Shown here one piece after another: positions 33,824-43,392 of a stretch of 64,000 nt of DNA. The translations under genes and the position numbers were made by a program. The first letter of the stretch is position 1. The number at the start of each line of letters is the position of its first letter. The DNA lies in contig NZ_LFVY01000016.1 in the NCBI RefSeq assembly GCF_001050155.1, forward strand, positions 62,001 to 126,000, in the 5' to 3' direction. The notes below the pieces were generated by a model. It searched no databases and was not told the origin of the DNA. It saw only the letters and a list, made by a program, of their open reading frames with translations. The stretch is from Nitratireductor soli (lineage in GTDB: Bacteria > Pseudomonadota > Alphaproteobacteria > Rhizobiales > Rhizobiaceae).

Positions 33824-33938
33824 CCATTTAAATCCAAAGTCAAGAATACCAGTCGGCGCCCGCCTGGGTCACCATCGCCTCGTTTTGGCGACCGGCGACA
33901 GGCGGGTGTGAACTGAGGCGCCGATATTCTCGATCTCC

Positions 33939-34544
33939 TTAGCGATTGGCGGTCAGTGCCTCGAGATAGGGCCGAATGACCGTGGCGACCGTTCCTCGCT
34001 CAGCCTGGCTGGCAATCTCGCTTGCCGTCGTCTTGCGCTGGCGCAGCGCTTCCTGAAGGCCTTCGATCGCCACGGACAGGCCAATCTTGTTCCGATATCG
34101 GAAGCAATCGGCAATCGTCTTTGCGACGCCGAAAACCTTCACGGGCACCCTCTCGACCGGGTGGGTCTCAACCCCCTCCGTAAGGAGACGATCTGTGAAA
34201 CGTACCAGCCGAATGGGCGTGCCTTTGGGTTTCGGGGACCAGTCCTTCCGGCCCACCGCGAGCCAAACTTTCCTGGGCAGCTGATCGGTCAGCCCGTGGA
34301 ACGCCAGGGCAGAAACGAGGCAAACGACGCCCTTGGGAATCCGTTTGGCCGTCTCTGCAAGACTATGGTGAACGTCGAGGGGCGCGTCGGAAAGCTGATA
34401 AAGTCCGCGCGCGAGCCGAAGCACCTCGCCGTCACGTTCCATCCGGCTCATGGTGGCAGCCGTTACACCCGCTTCGCGCAGCTCTACCAGGCGCGAAATG
34501 CCGCGCGCGGTCAGCACGGTATGGGCAATCTGGCGTTGGGACAT
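33939..34544 (-). CDS. Orphan AbiEi-family antitoxin-like regulator
   Basis: About 201 aa. An N-terminal winged HTH (LVELREAGVTAATMSRMERD, LYQLSD) plus the AbiEi C-terminal domain (VCLVSALAFHGLTDQLP, VFGVAKTIADCFRYRNKIG). No AbiEii-type nucleotidyltransferase follows; the next gene in the same direction is hipB 165 bp away. It is therefore a solitary antitoxin, perhaps left after loss of its toxin or used as a regulator. A GTG at 34556 is an alternative start. Confidence 0.8.
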   Translation of the reverse strand: MSQRQIAHTVLTARGISRLVELREAGVTAATMSRMERDGEVLRLARGLYQLSDAPLDVHHSLAETAKRIPKGVVCLVSALAFHGLTDQLPRKVWLAVGRKDWSPKPKGTPIRLVRFTDRLLTEGVETHPVERVPVKVFGVAKTIADCFRYRNKIGLSVAIEGLQEALRQRKTTASEIASQAERGTVATVIRPYLEALTANR

Positions 34545-34565
34545 GGATGACGGCACGATACGGAA

Positions 34566-34594
34566 CCTCGGAGAAAAGGACCTCTTATCCGAGG
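34566..34594. promoter_or_regulatory. Inverted repeat upstream of orphan AbiEi
   Basis: CCTCGGA (34566-34572) and TCCGAGG (34588-34594) with a 15-bp spacer lie just upstream of the start. AbiEi proteins bind inverted repeats in their own promoter, so this is the probable operator. The rest of the 34557-34896 gap holds one small hairpin near 34735 and the backbone leader described next. Confidence 0.5.
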
Positions 34595-34840
34595 AATTGT
34601 ATCAATCTGCGTGGATGAAGAAAGGTGCCAGGTAGAAGAGGCTGCCGCTCTACGAAACGCGTTCGCCTCAAACGGACCCCTGAGCCAACAGCGACGACTG
34701 CTCAACAGGTCACCTTGTACATCCGCACCGGGAGGGGAAAGCCTTCCCCTGCGCCCGAGCCTTGGTCTCGACCGACCCCTTCTGCAGGGCGGCTGCCCCG
34801 CAACGCCCCGCTGAGAGTGAGAGAGTGGACTTGTTTCCCG

Positions 34841-34882
34841 TGACGGGTTGAAGGTCGGAGAAGAGGTCTCCGGCGCCCGTCA
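34841..34882 (+). promoter_or_regulatory. Leader hairpin A (before DUF932 gene)
   Basis: TGACGGG (34841-34847) pairs with CCCGTCA (34876-34882); inside, CGGAGA/TCTCCG (34856-34861, 34867-34872) form a second stem with loop AGAGG. Similar two-part hairpins precede ParB (36204-36256) and the strawberry-notch gene (38988-39039), so this is a recurrent element of the backbone. Confidence 0.55.
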
Positions 34883-34896
34883 TGGAGATTGGTCCC

Positions 34897-36090
34897 ATGA
34901 ATATGCAGGTCCTCGATGCGCGCCGTGACACCCGCGGCGGTTACAAGGTCGATGTCGGCCGTGGCGAGCGGGTCGGCCGCGTCTCGTCCGAATGGTTCTC
35001 GCGTCCGGCCGACGAGCGCTACCTCTCCTTGTCCGAGTTGGCCCACACGGTCCGCGACCGCACCGAACGCAGCCGGACGCGGGTGGTGGAGAGCGCGCTC
35101 ATCCATGTCGAGGCGAACCGCAACGACCCGGAGCGGCTGGCCCTGATCCTGCCGGGCACGGATGCGCCAGTCGCGCCGACGCACTGGTCCTTCGGCCAAC
35201 TCGCCAGCCTGGTCGGAGCGCCCGCCGCCTATTTGCGGCAGCTCCCCGCCGCCCTTGCTGGCATCAACCTGCAATATGGCCTGACCTCCAATCGGGCCGA
35301 GCAGATCAAGACGCTCGAAACCGATACTGGGCGTGTCGAACTGCGCGCCGTCACTGGCCCGGACTATGGCCGCATCTACGATCACGAACTGGTCGAGGCG
35401 GTGCAGCGCATTGCCGGCAACGGCACGGGCGACACCCGCTGGAAGGTGCCGGGCGTGCTCGACTGGTCGACCGGGATCTACAATCCGCGCGTCGACATCA
35501 CCAAGGATACGACCACGCTCTATGCCTCCGACCGCGACGTCTTCCTGTTCCTGGTCGACGACCTGAATCCGATTGAGGCCGGCCGACTGCCGGACGGATC
35601 GCCCGACCTCTATTTCCGCGGCTTCTATTGCTGGAATTCCGAAGTCGGCGCCAAGACGCTCGGCATGGCGAGCTTCTATCTGCGCGCGGTCTGCCAGAAT
35701 CGCAATTTGTGGGGCGTGGAGGATTTCGAGGAAATCACCATCCGCCACTCCAAATATGCGGCCAACCGCTTCGCGCATGAGGCAGCCCCGGCGCTGCTGA
35801 ACTTCGCCAACTCCTCGCCCCTGCCGTTCGTCAACGGCATCAAGGCCGCCCGCGAGCGGATCGTCGCCAGAACGGACGAAGACCGCACCGACTTCCTGCG
35901 TCGGCGGGGCTTCTCCAAGGCCGAGACCGGCAAGATCATCGACAGGGTGCTGGCGGAGGAAGGCCGTCCTCCGGAGTCCATCTTCGATTTCGTGCAGGGC
36001 ATCACTGCCGTCGCGCGCGACAAGCCGCATCAGGACGCCCGCCTCGACATGGAGGGTAAGGCCAAGAAGCTGCTCGATCGAGCTGCCTGA
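34897..36090 (+). CDS. DUF932 domain protein
   Basis: About 397 aa, a plasmid/ICE protein of the DUF932 family, first gene of the conserved maintenance block. Landmarks: ALILPGTDAPVAPTHWSFGQ, LYASDRDVFLFLVDD, RGFYCWNSEVGAKTLGM, FANSSPLPFVNGIKAARERI. Function unknown; the family is often beside ParB and strawberry-notch genes. Start ATG 34897 (GGAG nine bases upstream) is chosen over ATG 34882, which is within the leader hairpin. Confidence 0.85.
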   Translation: MNMQVLDARRDTRGGYKVDVGRGERVGRVSSEWFSRPADERYLSLSELAHTVRDRTERSRTRVVESALIHVEANRNDPERLALILPGTDAPVAPTHWSFGQLASLVGAPAAYLRQLPAALAGINLQYGLTSNRAEQIKTLETDTGRVELRAVTGPDYGRIYDHELVEAVQRIAGNGTGDTRWKVPGVLDWSTGIYNPRVDITKDTTTLYASDRDVFLFLVDDLNPIEAGRLPDGSPDLYFRGFYCWNSEVGAKTLGMASFYLRAVCQNRNLWGVEDFEEITIRHSKYAANRFAHEAAPALLNFANSSPLPFVNGIKAARERIVARTDEDRTDFLRRRGFSKAETGKIIDRVLAEEGRPPESIFDFVQGITAVARDKPHQDARLDMEGKAKKLLDRAA

Positions 36091-36203
36091 TTTCCGCGAA
36101 GCCGGGGATGCGGTTGTCCGTGTCTCCGGCTTTGCGCTTCCGTGCCTTTCTGGTTTGCCGGTCCGTGGCGCTGCCCCCTTTAGAGGAAGAGGGCGGCGCT
36201 TCG

Positions 36204-36256
36204 CTCCGTGACGGGTTGGAGGTTGAGAGAGAGTCTCTCGGCCGCCCGTCGCGGAG
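36204..36256 (+). promoter_or_regulatory. Leader hairpin B (before ParB gene)
   Basis: CTCCGTGACGGG (36204-36215) pairs with CCCGTCGCGGAG (36245-36256) over 12 bp (one T-G wobble); inner stem GAGAGA/TCTCTC (36225-36230, 36234-36239). Ends 9 bases before the ParB start. It shares the strings GACGGGTTG and GAGAGAG with leader A. Confidence 0.55.
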
Positions 36257-36265
36257 TAATCCCCG

Positions 36266-38410
36266 ATGGCTACTGCTGTTCAGAAGATCATCCTGTCGTC
36301 CTCGCGCGACATCCCCTTCAACAAGCTGGTGCTCAGCCAGTCCAACGTCCGGCGGGTGAAGGCCGGCGTCTCGATCGAGGACCTGGCGGCCTCGATCGCC
36401 CGGCGCGGCCTGATCCAGAGCCTCAGCGTCTTCCCCGTCGTTGACGCCGAAGGCAACGAGACCGGCATGTTCGAGGTGCCCGCCGGCGGCCGCCGCTTCC
36501 GCGCACTCGAACTGCTGGTGAAGCAGAAGCGTCTCGCCAAGGTCGCACCCGTGCCCTGCGTGGTCCGCGATCGCGACGGCGTCATCCTTCCCGAGGAAGT
36601 GTCGCTCGCCGAGAACATCGAGCGCGCGCCGCTCCATCCGCTCGATCAGTTTCGCGCCTTCCACGACATGCTGACCAAGGGCATGACCGAGGAAGAGATC
36701 GCCGCGGCGTTCTTCGTGCCCGTCAACGTGGTCAAACAGCGGCTACGCCTCGCAACCGTGTCGCCCGCGCTGCACGACGTCTATGCCGACGATGGCATGA
36801 CGCTGGAGCAGCTCATGGCCTTCACCGTGTCCGGCGACCACGAGCGTCAGACCCAGGTCTGGGACGCGATCAAGGACGCCTGGTCGAAGGAGCCCTATCA
36901 GATCCGGCGCATGCTGACCGAGACCACGGTGCGCGCCTCCGACAAGCGCGCCGTCTTCCTTGGAATCGACACCTATGAGGCCGCTGGCGGCATCGTCATG
37001 CGCGACCTGTTCCAGGCCGACGATGGCGGCTGGCTGCAGGACGTGGGGCTTCTCGATCGCCTCGTCGCCGAGAAACTGAAGGCCGAGGCCGAGGCGATCG
37101 CCGCCGAAGGCTGGAAGTGGATCGAGGTCGCGGTCAGCTTCCCCTACGACGCGGTACGCGGCCTGCACGAGGTCTCCGGCGCGCCGATCGATCTGTCGGC
37201 CGAGGAACAGGCGACCATTGATGCGCTCACCGCCGAGCAGGCCAGGCTCGAAGCGGAATATCAGGACGCCGACGAGCTGCCCGATGAGGTCGACGAGCGT
37301 ATGGGCGAGATCGAGACGGCTCTGGCCGCGTTCGACGATCGCCCGGAGCACTTCGACCCGGCCGACATCGCCATCGCCGGCGTCTTCGTCAGCATCGACG
37401 CCGACGGATCACTTTCGGTCGATCGCGGCTTCGTCCGGCCCGAGGATGTGCCTCAGGTCCGTGCCGATGGCGAGGAAGGATCGGAGACAGACACCGAATC
37501 CGTCGACGCCGATCGCCCGTCGGTGCAACGCGCCGTCATCACCATCGGCGGCCAGCCAGTCGAACCCGAGCAGGACGATGAGGACGACAGCATCAGGCCG
37601 TTGCCCGAACGCCTCGTCGTCGAGCTGACCGCCTACCGCACCCTCGCGCTGCGCAACGCGGTGGCGGAAAACCCGCACATCGCCATGACGGCGCTCCTCC
37701 ACAAACTCGTCTCGGACAACTTCATGACCCGCATGTACACGGGCGCCATGGAGGCCGGGGTGAAGCACATCTTCTTCCCCGTTCAGGACGAGGCGCTGAA
37801 GGACAGCCCTTCCGCTCGCGCCGTGCAGGAGCGTCACGACGCATGGGCCGCCGACATCCCGAAGGACGACGACGCCCTCTGGGACTGGCTCGCCGCGCTC
37901 GACGATGCCAGCCGCATGGCTTTGCTGGCGCATTGCGTCAGCTATGGGGTCAACGCGCTCTATGAGCGGCCGAACCCGCACAGCGCGGGCGGCGTGTCGC
38001 AGCACACGCTCGATATGAGGCTCGCGCAGGCCGATCGGCTGACGCGGGCGACCGGGCTCGACATCGTCGAAGCCGGTTGGCGCCCGACCTTCGGCAATTA
38101 CCTCAGTCGTGTCACCAAGCCTCGCATCCTCGAAGCTGTCCGCGAAGGCGCCGGCGAACGGGCGGCAGAGCTTATCGACCATCTGAAGAAGGGCGATATG
38201 GCCAAGGAGGCCGAGCGTCTCCTGGCCGATAGTGGCTGGCTGCCTGAGCCGCTTCGGATTGCTAGCGTCGACGGCGATGCGGCATCGGAAGTGGACGGCG
38301 GCGGAGAAGCCGATGGGGCCGAACTGCCTGACTTCCTCAGCGCCGACGAGGAAACGGAATCGCCGGCCGATGGCGAAGACGACGAGCGTCACCTCGTCGC
38401 CGCCGAATGA
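36266..38410 (+). CDS. ParB/RepB/Spo0J-family partition protein, long form
   Basis: A 714-aa protein. Residues about 10-110 are the ParB N domain (VLSQSNVRR, VPAGGRRFRALELL, SLAENIERAPLHPLDQFRAF), followed by a KorB-type HTH (TEEEIAAAFFVPVNVVKQRL). The remaining ~500 residues, acidic in the middle (about 320-450), are specific to ICE-type ParB proteins. Likely DNA binding for partition or as a nuclease accessory. Preceded by leader hairpin B. Confidence 0.87.
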   Translation: MATAVQKIILSSSRDIPFNKLVLSQSNVRRVKAGVSIEDLAASIARRGLIQSLSVFPVVDAEGNETGMFEVPAGGRRFRALELLVKQKRLAKVAPVPCVVRDRDGVILPEEVSLAENIERAPLHPLDQFRAFHDMLTKGMTEEEIAAAFFVPVNVVKQRLRLATVSPALHDVYADDGMTLEQLMAFTVSGDHERQTQVWDAIKDAWSKEPYQIRRMLTETTVRASDKRAVFLGIDTYEAAGGIVMRDLFQADDGGWLQDVGLLDRLVAEKLKAEAEAIAAEGWKWIEVAVSFPYDAVRGLHEVSGAPIDLSAEEQATIDALTAEQARLEAEYQDADELPDEVDERMGEIETALAAFDDRPEHFDPADIAIAGVFVSIDADGSLSVDRGFVRPEDVPQVRADGEEGSETDTESVDADRPSVQRAVITIGGQPVEPEQDDEDDSIRPLPERLVVELTAYRTLALRNAVAENPHIAMTALLHKLVSDNFMTRMYTGAMEAGVKHIFFPVQDEALKDSPSARAVQERHDAWAADIPKDDDALWDWLAALDDASRMALLAHCVSYGVNALYERPNPHSAGGVSQHTLDMRLAQADRLTRATGLDIVEAGWRPTFGNYLSRVTKPRILEAVREGAGERAAELIDHLKKGDMAKEAERLLADSGWLPEPLRIASVDGDAASEVDGGGEADGAELPDFLSADEETESPADGEDDERHLVAAE

Positions 38411-38509
38411 GCGGGCTCGCGGGGCGGCTTCGGCCGCTCCGCACCTTCCCAATCCCATCCACTCAGAGCCCGGCCCAGTGCCGGGCTCCTTTCGTTTCAG
38501 GAGCCTGAT

Positions 38510-38911
38510 ATGGCCGAATATCTCACCCGCTTCTCGTGCCTGCTCGACGTCGGCTCGGTCGCCAATGTCGCGCAGGCGTTCGACATCTACACCGCGCTGA
38601 TGGCCGAGAACGGTCGCGAGGACCCGTCCGCCGAACCCTTCCTGCTCTCGCTCACGCCCGAGCATGGCGCGACGCGCCTCTGGCTTCGCGACCCCGGAAC
38701 CGCCGATCCGCAATTGCTGGTCACCTTCGTCACCCGCTGCGCCGAGGCGTTCGCGCTCTCCGGCACCTGGGGGTTTCAATGGGCCGGCATTGCCTCGGAC
38801 CCTGTCGTCGACGGTTTCTCCGGCGGCGCCCATCTGCTCGATCTCTCCACCGGCCGCACGATCAAGTGGATCAGCACCGACCGGTGGCTGGCTGAGGCAG
38901 GTGTGCGATGA
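38510..38911 (+). CDS. Conserved ICE/plasmid-backbone hypothetical protein
   Basis: A 133-aa soluble protein (LLDVGSVANVAQAFDIYTAL, ATRLWLRDPG, FALSGTWGFQWAGIASDP). No domain recognised, but its fixed place between ParB and the strawberry-notch gene is typical for these elements. CAGGAG lies before ATG. A strong terminator follows. Confidence 0.7.
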   Translation: MAEYLTRFSCLLDVGSVANVAQAFDIYTALMAENGREDPSAEPFLLSLTPEHGATRLWLRDPGTADPQLLVTFVTRCAEAFALSGTWGFQWAGIASDPVVDGFSGGAHLLDLSTGRTIKWISTDRWLAEAGVR

Positions 38912-38926
38912 TTCCCGACCATGCGC

Positions 38927-38956
38927 GCGCCCGGCCTCACGGTCGGGCGCTTTTTT
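38927..38956 (+). terminator. Rho-independent terminator after 38510 gene
   Basis: GCGCCCGGCC (38927-38936), loop TCAC, GGTCGGGCGC (38941-38950), then six T. One mismatch in a ten-base stem. It separates the DUF932-ParB unit from the helicase-Toprim unit. Confidence 0.85.
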
Positions 38957-38987
38957 AATGTCAGCGGACGAGAGGGAGAGGACGGCC

Positions 38988-39039
38988 GGGACGGGTCGAG
39001 TCCGGGCGGTCGAGAGAGAGCGCCGACCGGGCTTGTCCC
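38988..39039 (+). promoter_or_regulatory. Leader hairpin C (before strawberry-notch gene)
   Basis: GGGAC (38988-38992) pairs with GTCCC (39035-39039) and CGGTCG (39007-39012) with CGACCG (39024-39029); the loop holds AGAGAGAG. Contains the string ACGGGTCGAG, close to ACGGGTTG of leaders A and B. Confidence 0.45.
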
Positions 39040-39063
39040 TTCCGCTCTCCCGAGGTTCCTCCC

Positions 39064-42000
39064 ATGAACATCCTGCATCCCGTGGCCCTTCCGGCCGCGC
39101 CCGTCACCCGTGCATCCCCGATCCTCGCCGTGGCGCAACAGCTTCTCGATCATCTCGAACGCGGCCAGCACATCGACGCCGCGATCCTCCGTGCAGCCAT
39201 GGAAGCAGCCTTCGGCGCATCCGACACCAGCGGCGCCTGGGACTGGAAGGCGGCCTATGAGGCATGCGAGGTCGCGACAGTCCTCTTCCTGCGCAAATAC
39301 GGAAAGGCACTTTTCCGTAAGGCCGCATCTCCGGCTGCACGTTTCTCCGCTCTTGCAAAGATCGCCCGGCACCTGCCGACGCATACGCGGCGCTCGGAAG
39401 AATCGCAGGCGCTCCAGCAGTTCTCGACGCCGGCGCCGCTCGGCCTCGCCGCAGTGTTGGCCGCCTCCGTTGTCGCTGGCGATATCGTGCTGGAGCCCTC
39501 GGCTGGCACCGGCCTGCTCGCCGTCCTGGCCGAGATTTCAGGCGGAACGCTCCTCCTCAACGAGTTGGCCGAGACCCGTGCCGATCTTCTCGCAGCGCTG
39601 TTTCCGGCCGTTGCCGTCACCCGCTTCGACGCCGCCCAGATCGACGACCATCTCGCGCCGGGCACCACCCCCTCCGTCGTGCTGATGAACCCGCCATTCT
39701 CCGTCATGGCAAACGTCTCCGGCCGCGTGGGCGACGCCGCTTATCGCCATGTCGCCTCGGCGCTGGCCCGGCTCGCCGATGGCGGGCGGCTGGTGGCGAT
39801 CACTGGCGCCAACTTCAGCCCCGACCATCCGGCTTGGGCCGCGGCCTTCGTCCGGCTTCAGGAGCGTGGCCGCATCGTCTTCACCGCGGCCGTCGACGGC
39901 TCAGTCTATGCCAAGCACGACACGACCATCGACACGCGGCTGACGGTCATTGACAAGCTGCCGGCCGACGATCGTTCGGCATTTCCCCTTTCGCCCGGCA
40001 TCGCGCCGGACATCGAAACGCTGCTCGGCTGGATTGAGACGCAGGTTCCGCCGCGTCCGACTGCCACCCTCCCGCCAGTGACAACCTCGGCGTCCGCCGC
40101 GACGCCCCCCACCGTTCGCGGATACCTCGCGGGTACCGCTGCTGTACGTCCCGCCACGCCCGCGTCCATTGAGCCCGAAGGCGTCGAACTCGCCTATGAA
40201 ACCGTGGACTGGACGCCCGCCGAAAACGGCCGGATCACCGACGCGATCTATGAAGAATACGGATTGCAGGCGATCCGTATTCCCGGTGCTCAGGCCCACC
40301 CGACCAAGCTGGTGCAATCCGTGGCGATGGCCTCGGTCGCGCCGCCCAGGCCGAGCTACCGGCCCCGGCTGCCCGCCAACATCGTTACCGAAGGGCTTCT
40401 CTCGGACGCCCAGCTCGAAACCATCATCTACGCCGGCGAGGCGCACTCCGACTTCCTCGCCGGGTCGTGGACGCTCGATGAGACCTTCGACGTCGTCTCG
40501 GCCGCACCCGAAGATGCGCCGAACGCCGTGCGGTTCCGCCGGGGCTTCATGCTTGGCGACGGCACCGGTGCGGGCAAGGGTCGCCAGTCGGCCGGCATCA
40601 TCCTCGACAACTGGATGCGGGGGCGCCGCAAGGCGGTGTGGATCTCCAAATCCGACAAACTGCTGGAGGATGCGCAACGCGACTGGTCGGCGCTCGGCAT
40701 GGAGCGGCTGCTGGTCACGCCGCTGTCGCGTTTCCCGCAGGGCAAGGACATCACGCTCTCGGAAGCCGTCCTATTCACCACCTATGCCACGCTACGGTCC
40801 GACGACCGCGGCGAGAAGCTTTCCCGCGTCAAGCAGATCGTCGAATGGTTGCGCTCCGACTTCGATGGAGTGATCATCTTCGACGAGAGCCACGCCATGC
40901 AGAATGCCGCCGGCGGCAAGGGCGAACGCGGCGACGTCGCCGCCTCGCAACAGGGCCGCGCGGGCCTGCGCCTCCAGCACGCGCTGCCGAATGCGCGCGT
41001 CGTCTATGTCTCGGCGACCGGCGCGACCACCGTCCACAATCTCGCCTACGCCCAGCGCCTCGGTCTCTGGGGCGGCGAGGACTTCCCGTTCTCCACCCGC
41101 GCCGAATTCGTCGAAGCGATCGAGGACGGCGGCGTGGCCGCGATGGAAGTGCTGGCCCGCGACCTGCGCTCACTCGGCCTCTACACGGCGCGGTCGCTTT
41201 CCTATGACGGCGTCGAATACGAACTGGTCGAGCACCAGCTAACCCCTGAGCAGACCGGCATTTACGATGTCTATGCCGGAGCCTTCGCCGTCATCCATAA
41301 CAATCTCGACGCCGCAATGCAGGCCGCCAACATCACCGGCGACAGCGGCACGCTGAACCGGCAGGCCAAGTCCGCCGCACGCTCGGCCTTCGAATCCGCC
41401 AAGCAGCGCTTCTTCGGCCACCTCCTCACCAGCATGAAGACGCCGACCCTGATCCGGTCAATCGAGCAGGACCTGGCGGACGGCCATGCCGCCGTGATCC
41501 AGATCGTCTCGACCGGCGAGGCATTGATGGAACGCCGGCTCGCGGAGATCCCGACGGAAGAATGGAACGACGTCCGGGTGGACATCACCCCGCGCGAGTA
41601 CGTTCTGGATTATCTCGCCCATTCCTTCCCGGTGCAGCTCTATGAGCCCTTCACCGACAGCGAGGGCAACCTGTCGTCGCGACCGGTGTTTCGCGACGGC
41701 CAGCCGGTCGAGAGCCGCGACGCCGTTGCCCGTCGTGACCGCCTGATCGAGAGGCTCGCTTCGCTGCCCCCGGTTCCCGGCGCGCTCGATCAGATCGTCC
41801 AGCGCTTCGGAACCGATGTCGTGGCTGAGGTGACAGGGCGCTCGCGCCGCATCGTCCGCAAGACCAGCCCCGGCGGCATCGACCGCCTTGCCGTGGAGAA
41901 CCGCGCCGGATCGGCCAATCTCGCCGAGACTCAAGCGTTCATGGATGATCAGAAGCGTATCCTGATCTTCTCCGACGCCGGCGGCACCGGGCGCAGCTAC

Positions 42001-43392
42001 CACGCCGATCTGTCGGCGCGGAACCAGCGGCTGCGCGTCCACTATCTGCTGGAGCCGGGGTGGAAAGCCGACGCCGCCATTCAGGGCCTGGGCCGCACCA
42101 ACCGGACCAACCAGGCGCAGCCGCCGCTGTTCCGGCCGATCTCGACCGACGTGAAGGCCGAAAAGCGCTTCCTGTCGACCATCGCCCGCCGCCTCGACAC
42201 GCTCGGCGCAATCACGCGCGGCCAGCGCCAGACTGGCGGCCAGGGCCTGTTCCGGCCCGAGGATAATCTGGAATCGCACTACGCCCGCGACGCCCTGCGG
42301 CAGCTCTACCTGCTGCTGGTGCGCGGCAAGGTCGACGGCTGCTCGCTCCAGATGTTCGAGGACGCCACCGGCCTCTCGCTGATGGATTCCACCGGCATCA
42401 AGGACGAACTGCCGCCGATCACCACCTTCCTGAACAGGCTGTTGGCACTGACCATCGACCTTCAGGGTGTCCTGTTCACCGCGTTCGAGCGGCTGTTGAA
42501 CGCCAAGATCGAAGGCGCCATCGCTTCCGGCAGCTACGACGTCGGGCTGGAGGCGCTGCAGGCCGAGAGCTTCATCGTCACCGACCGCCGAACGATCCAC
42601 GTCCATCCTGGCACCGGGGCCGAGGCTCGGCTGCTGACCATCACCCAGCGCCAGCGAAACCGTCCCGTGACGCTGGCCGAGGCGCTCGACCATCTCGATG
42701 ATCCGGGCGCGAAGCTGCTGGTCAACGAGCGTTCGGGCCGCGCCGCCGTACAGGTCCCGACCACCAGCATCATGCTCGACGATGGCGAGATCGAACGGCG
42801 TGTCCGGCTGATCCGGCCGATGGAAACGCATAACATCCCCATCAAGATCATGGATGAGACCCATTGGGTGCAGGCGGAGCGGATCGCCTTCATTGCGGCA
42901 TGGGATGCCGAGGCCGCCGAGGTGCCGGAGTATGCCGATAGCACTATCCATGTCGTCAGCGGGCTCTTGCTGCCGATCTGGAAGCGGCTGCCGAACGAGT
43001 CGACGCGGGTGTATCGGCTTCAGACCGATGACGGCGAGCGCATCGTCGGCCGCCGCGTCTCCCCGGCTTGGGTGGCTGGCGCGCTCGCGACCGGCACGTC
43101 AACCCTGACGCCCGACGACGCCTTCATGGCGCTGATGGACGGCAAGACCATCCTCGATCTGAGCGAGGGTCTTCAGCTTCGCCGCGTCCGGGTCATGGGC
43201 GCCAACCGCATCGAGCTGTCGGGCTTCACAGACGCCATGCGCGATCGCCTGCGGGCCTATGGCCTGTTTCACGAAATCATCTCGTGGAAGCTGCGGATGT
43301 TCGTGCCGACCGATACGACCGGCGCCGCTATCCTAGCCAAGGTGCTGGAGCGCTATCCCGTCGAGCGCGTCAGTGAGCGGGAGGCGGCGTGA
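39064..43392 (+). CDS. Methyltransferase-strawberry-notch-type helicase fusion protein
   Basis: 1442 aa. N-terminal N6-methyltransferase-like domain (about 120-310): LEPSAGTGLLAVLAE and catalytic-type MNPPFSV. Then a strawberry-notch-like SF2 helicase: Walker A GDGTGAGKGRQ near 500, IIFDESHAMQN near 605, VSATGATTVHN near 650, and a C-terminal helicase part with AIQGLGRTNRTNQAQ near 1010. Typical huge protein of rhizobial and sphingomonad ICEs and plasmids; it may modify and remodel element DNA. Its stop overlaps the Toprim start. Confidence 0.87.
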   Translation: MNILHPVALPAAPVTRASPILAVAQQLLDHLERGQHIDAAILRAAMEAAFGASDTSGAWDWKAAYEACEVATVLFLRKYGKALFRKAASPAARFSALAKIARHLPTHTRRSEESQALQQFSTPAPLGLAAVLAASVVAGDIVLEPSAGTGLLAVLAEISGGTLLLNELAETRADLLAALFPAVAVTRFDAAQIDDHLAPGTTPSVVLMNPPFSVMANVSGRVGDAAYRHVASALARLADGGRLVAITGANFSPDHPAWAAAFVRLQERGRIVFTAAVDGSVYAKHDTTIDTRLTVIDKLPADDRSAFPLSPGIAPDIETLLGWIETQVPPRPTATLPPVTTSASAATPPTVRGYLAGTAAVRPATPASIEPEGVELAYETVDWTPAENGRITDAIYEEYGLQAIRIPGAQAHPTKLVQSVAMASVAPPRPSYRPRLPANIVTEGLLSDAQLETIIYAGEAHSDFLAGSWTLDETFDVVSAAPEDAPNAVRFRRGFMLGDGTGAGKGRQSAGIILDNWMRGRRKAVWISKSDKLLEDAQRDWSALGMERLLVTPLSRFPQGKDITLSEAVLFTTYATLRSDDRGEKLSRVKQIVEWLRSDFDGVIIFDESHAMQNAAGGKGERGDVAASQQGRAGLRLQHALPNARVVYVSATGATTVHNLAYAQRLGLWGGEDFPFSTRAEFVEAIEDGGVAAMEVLARDLRSLGLYTARSLSYDGVEYELVEHQLTPEQTGIYDVYAGAFAVIHNNLDAAMQAANITGDSGTLNRQAKSAARSAFESAKQRFFGHLLTSMKTPTLIRSIEQDLADGHAAVIQIVSTGEALMERRLAEIPTEEWNDVRVDITPREYVLDYLAHSFPVQLYEPFTDSEGNLSSRPVFRDGQPVESRDAVARRDRLIERLASLPPVPGALDQIVQRFGTDVVAEVTGRSRRIVRKTSPGGIDRLAVENRAGSANLAETQAFMDDQKRILIFSDAGGTGRSYHADLSARNQRLRVHYLLEPGWKADAAIQGLGRTNRTNQAQPPLFRPISTDVKAEKRFLSTIARRLDTLGAITRGQRQTGGQGLFRPEDNLESHYARDALRQLYLLLVRGKVDGCSLQMFEDATGLSLMDSTGIKDELPPITTFLNRLLALTIDLQGVLFTAFERLLNAKIEGAIASGSYDVGLEALQAESFIVTDRRTIHVHPGTGAEARLLTITQRQRNRPVTLAEALDHLDDPGAKLLVNERSGRAAVQVPTTSIMLDDGEIERRVRLIRPMETHNIPIKIMDETHWVQAERIAFIAAWDAEAAEVPEYADSTIHVVSGLLLPIWKRLPNESTRVYRLQTDDGERIVGRRVSPAWVAGALATGTSTLTPDDAFMALMDGKTILDLSEGLQLRRVRVMGANRIELSGFTDAMRDRLRAYGLFHEIISWKLRMFVPTDTTGAAILAKVLERYPVERVSEREAA

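Noticed and set aside
34702-36030. Long reverse frame of 442 codons opposite DUF932
   Set aside because: Antisense shadow of a GC-rich gene; composition repetitive, no domain, and the forward product is clearly a conserved family.
37409-38833. Long reverse frame of 474 codons opposite ParB
   Set aside because: Shadow frame caused by high third-position GC; no recognisable motif.
41458-42951. Reverse frame of 497 codons opposite the strawberry-notch gene
   Set aside because: Runs over helicase motifs in the antisense direction; shadow.
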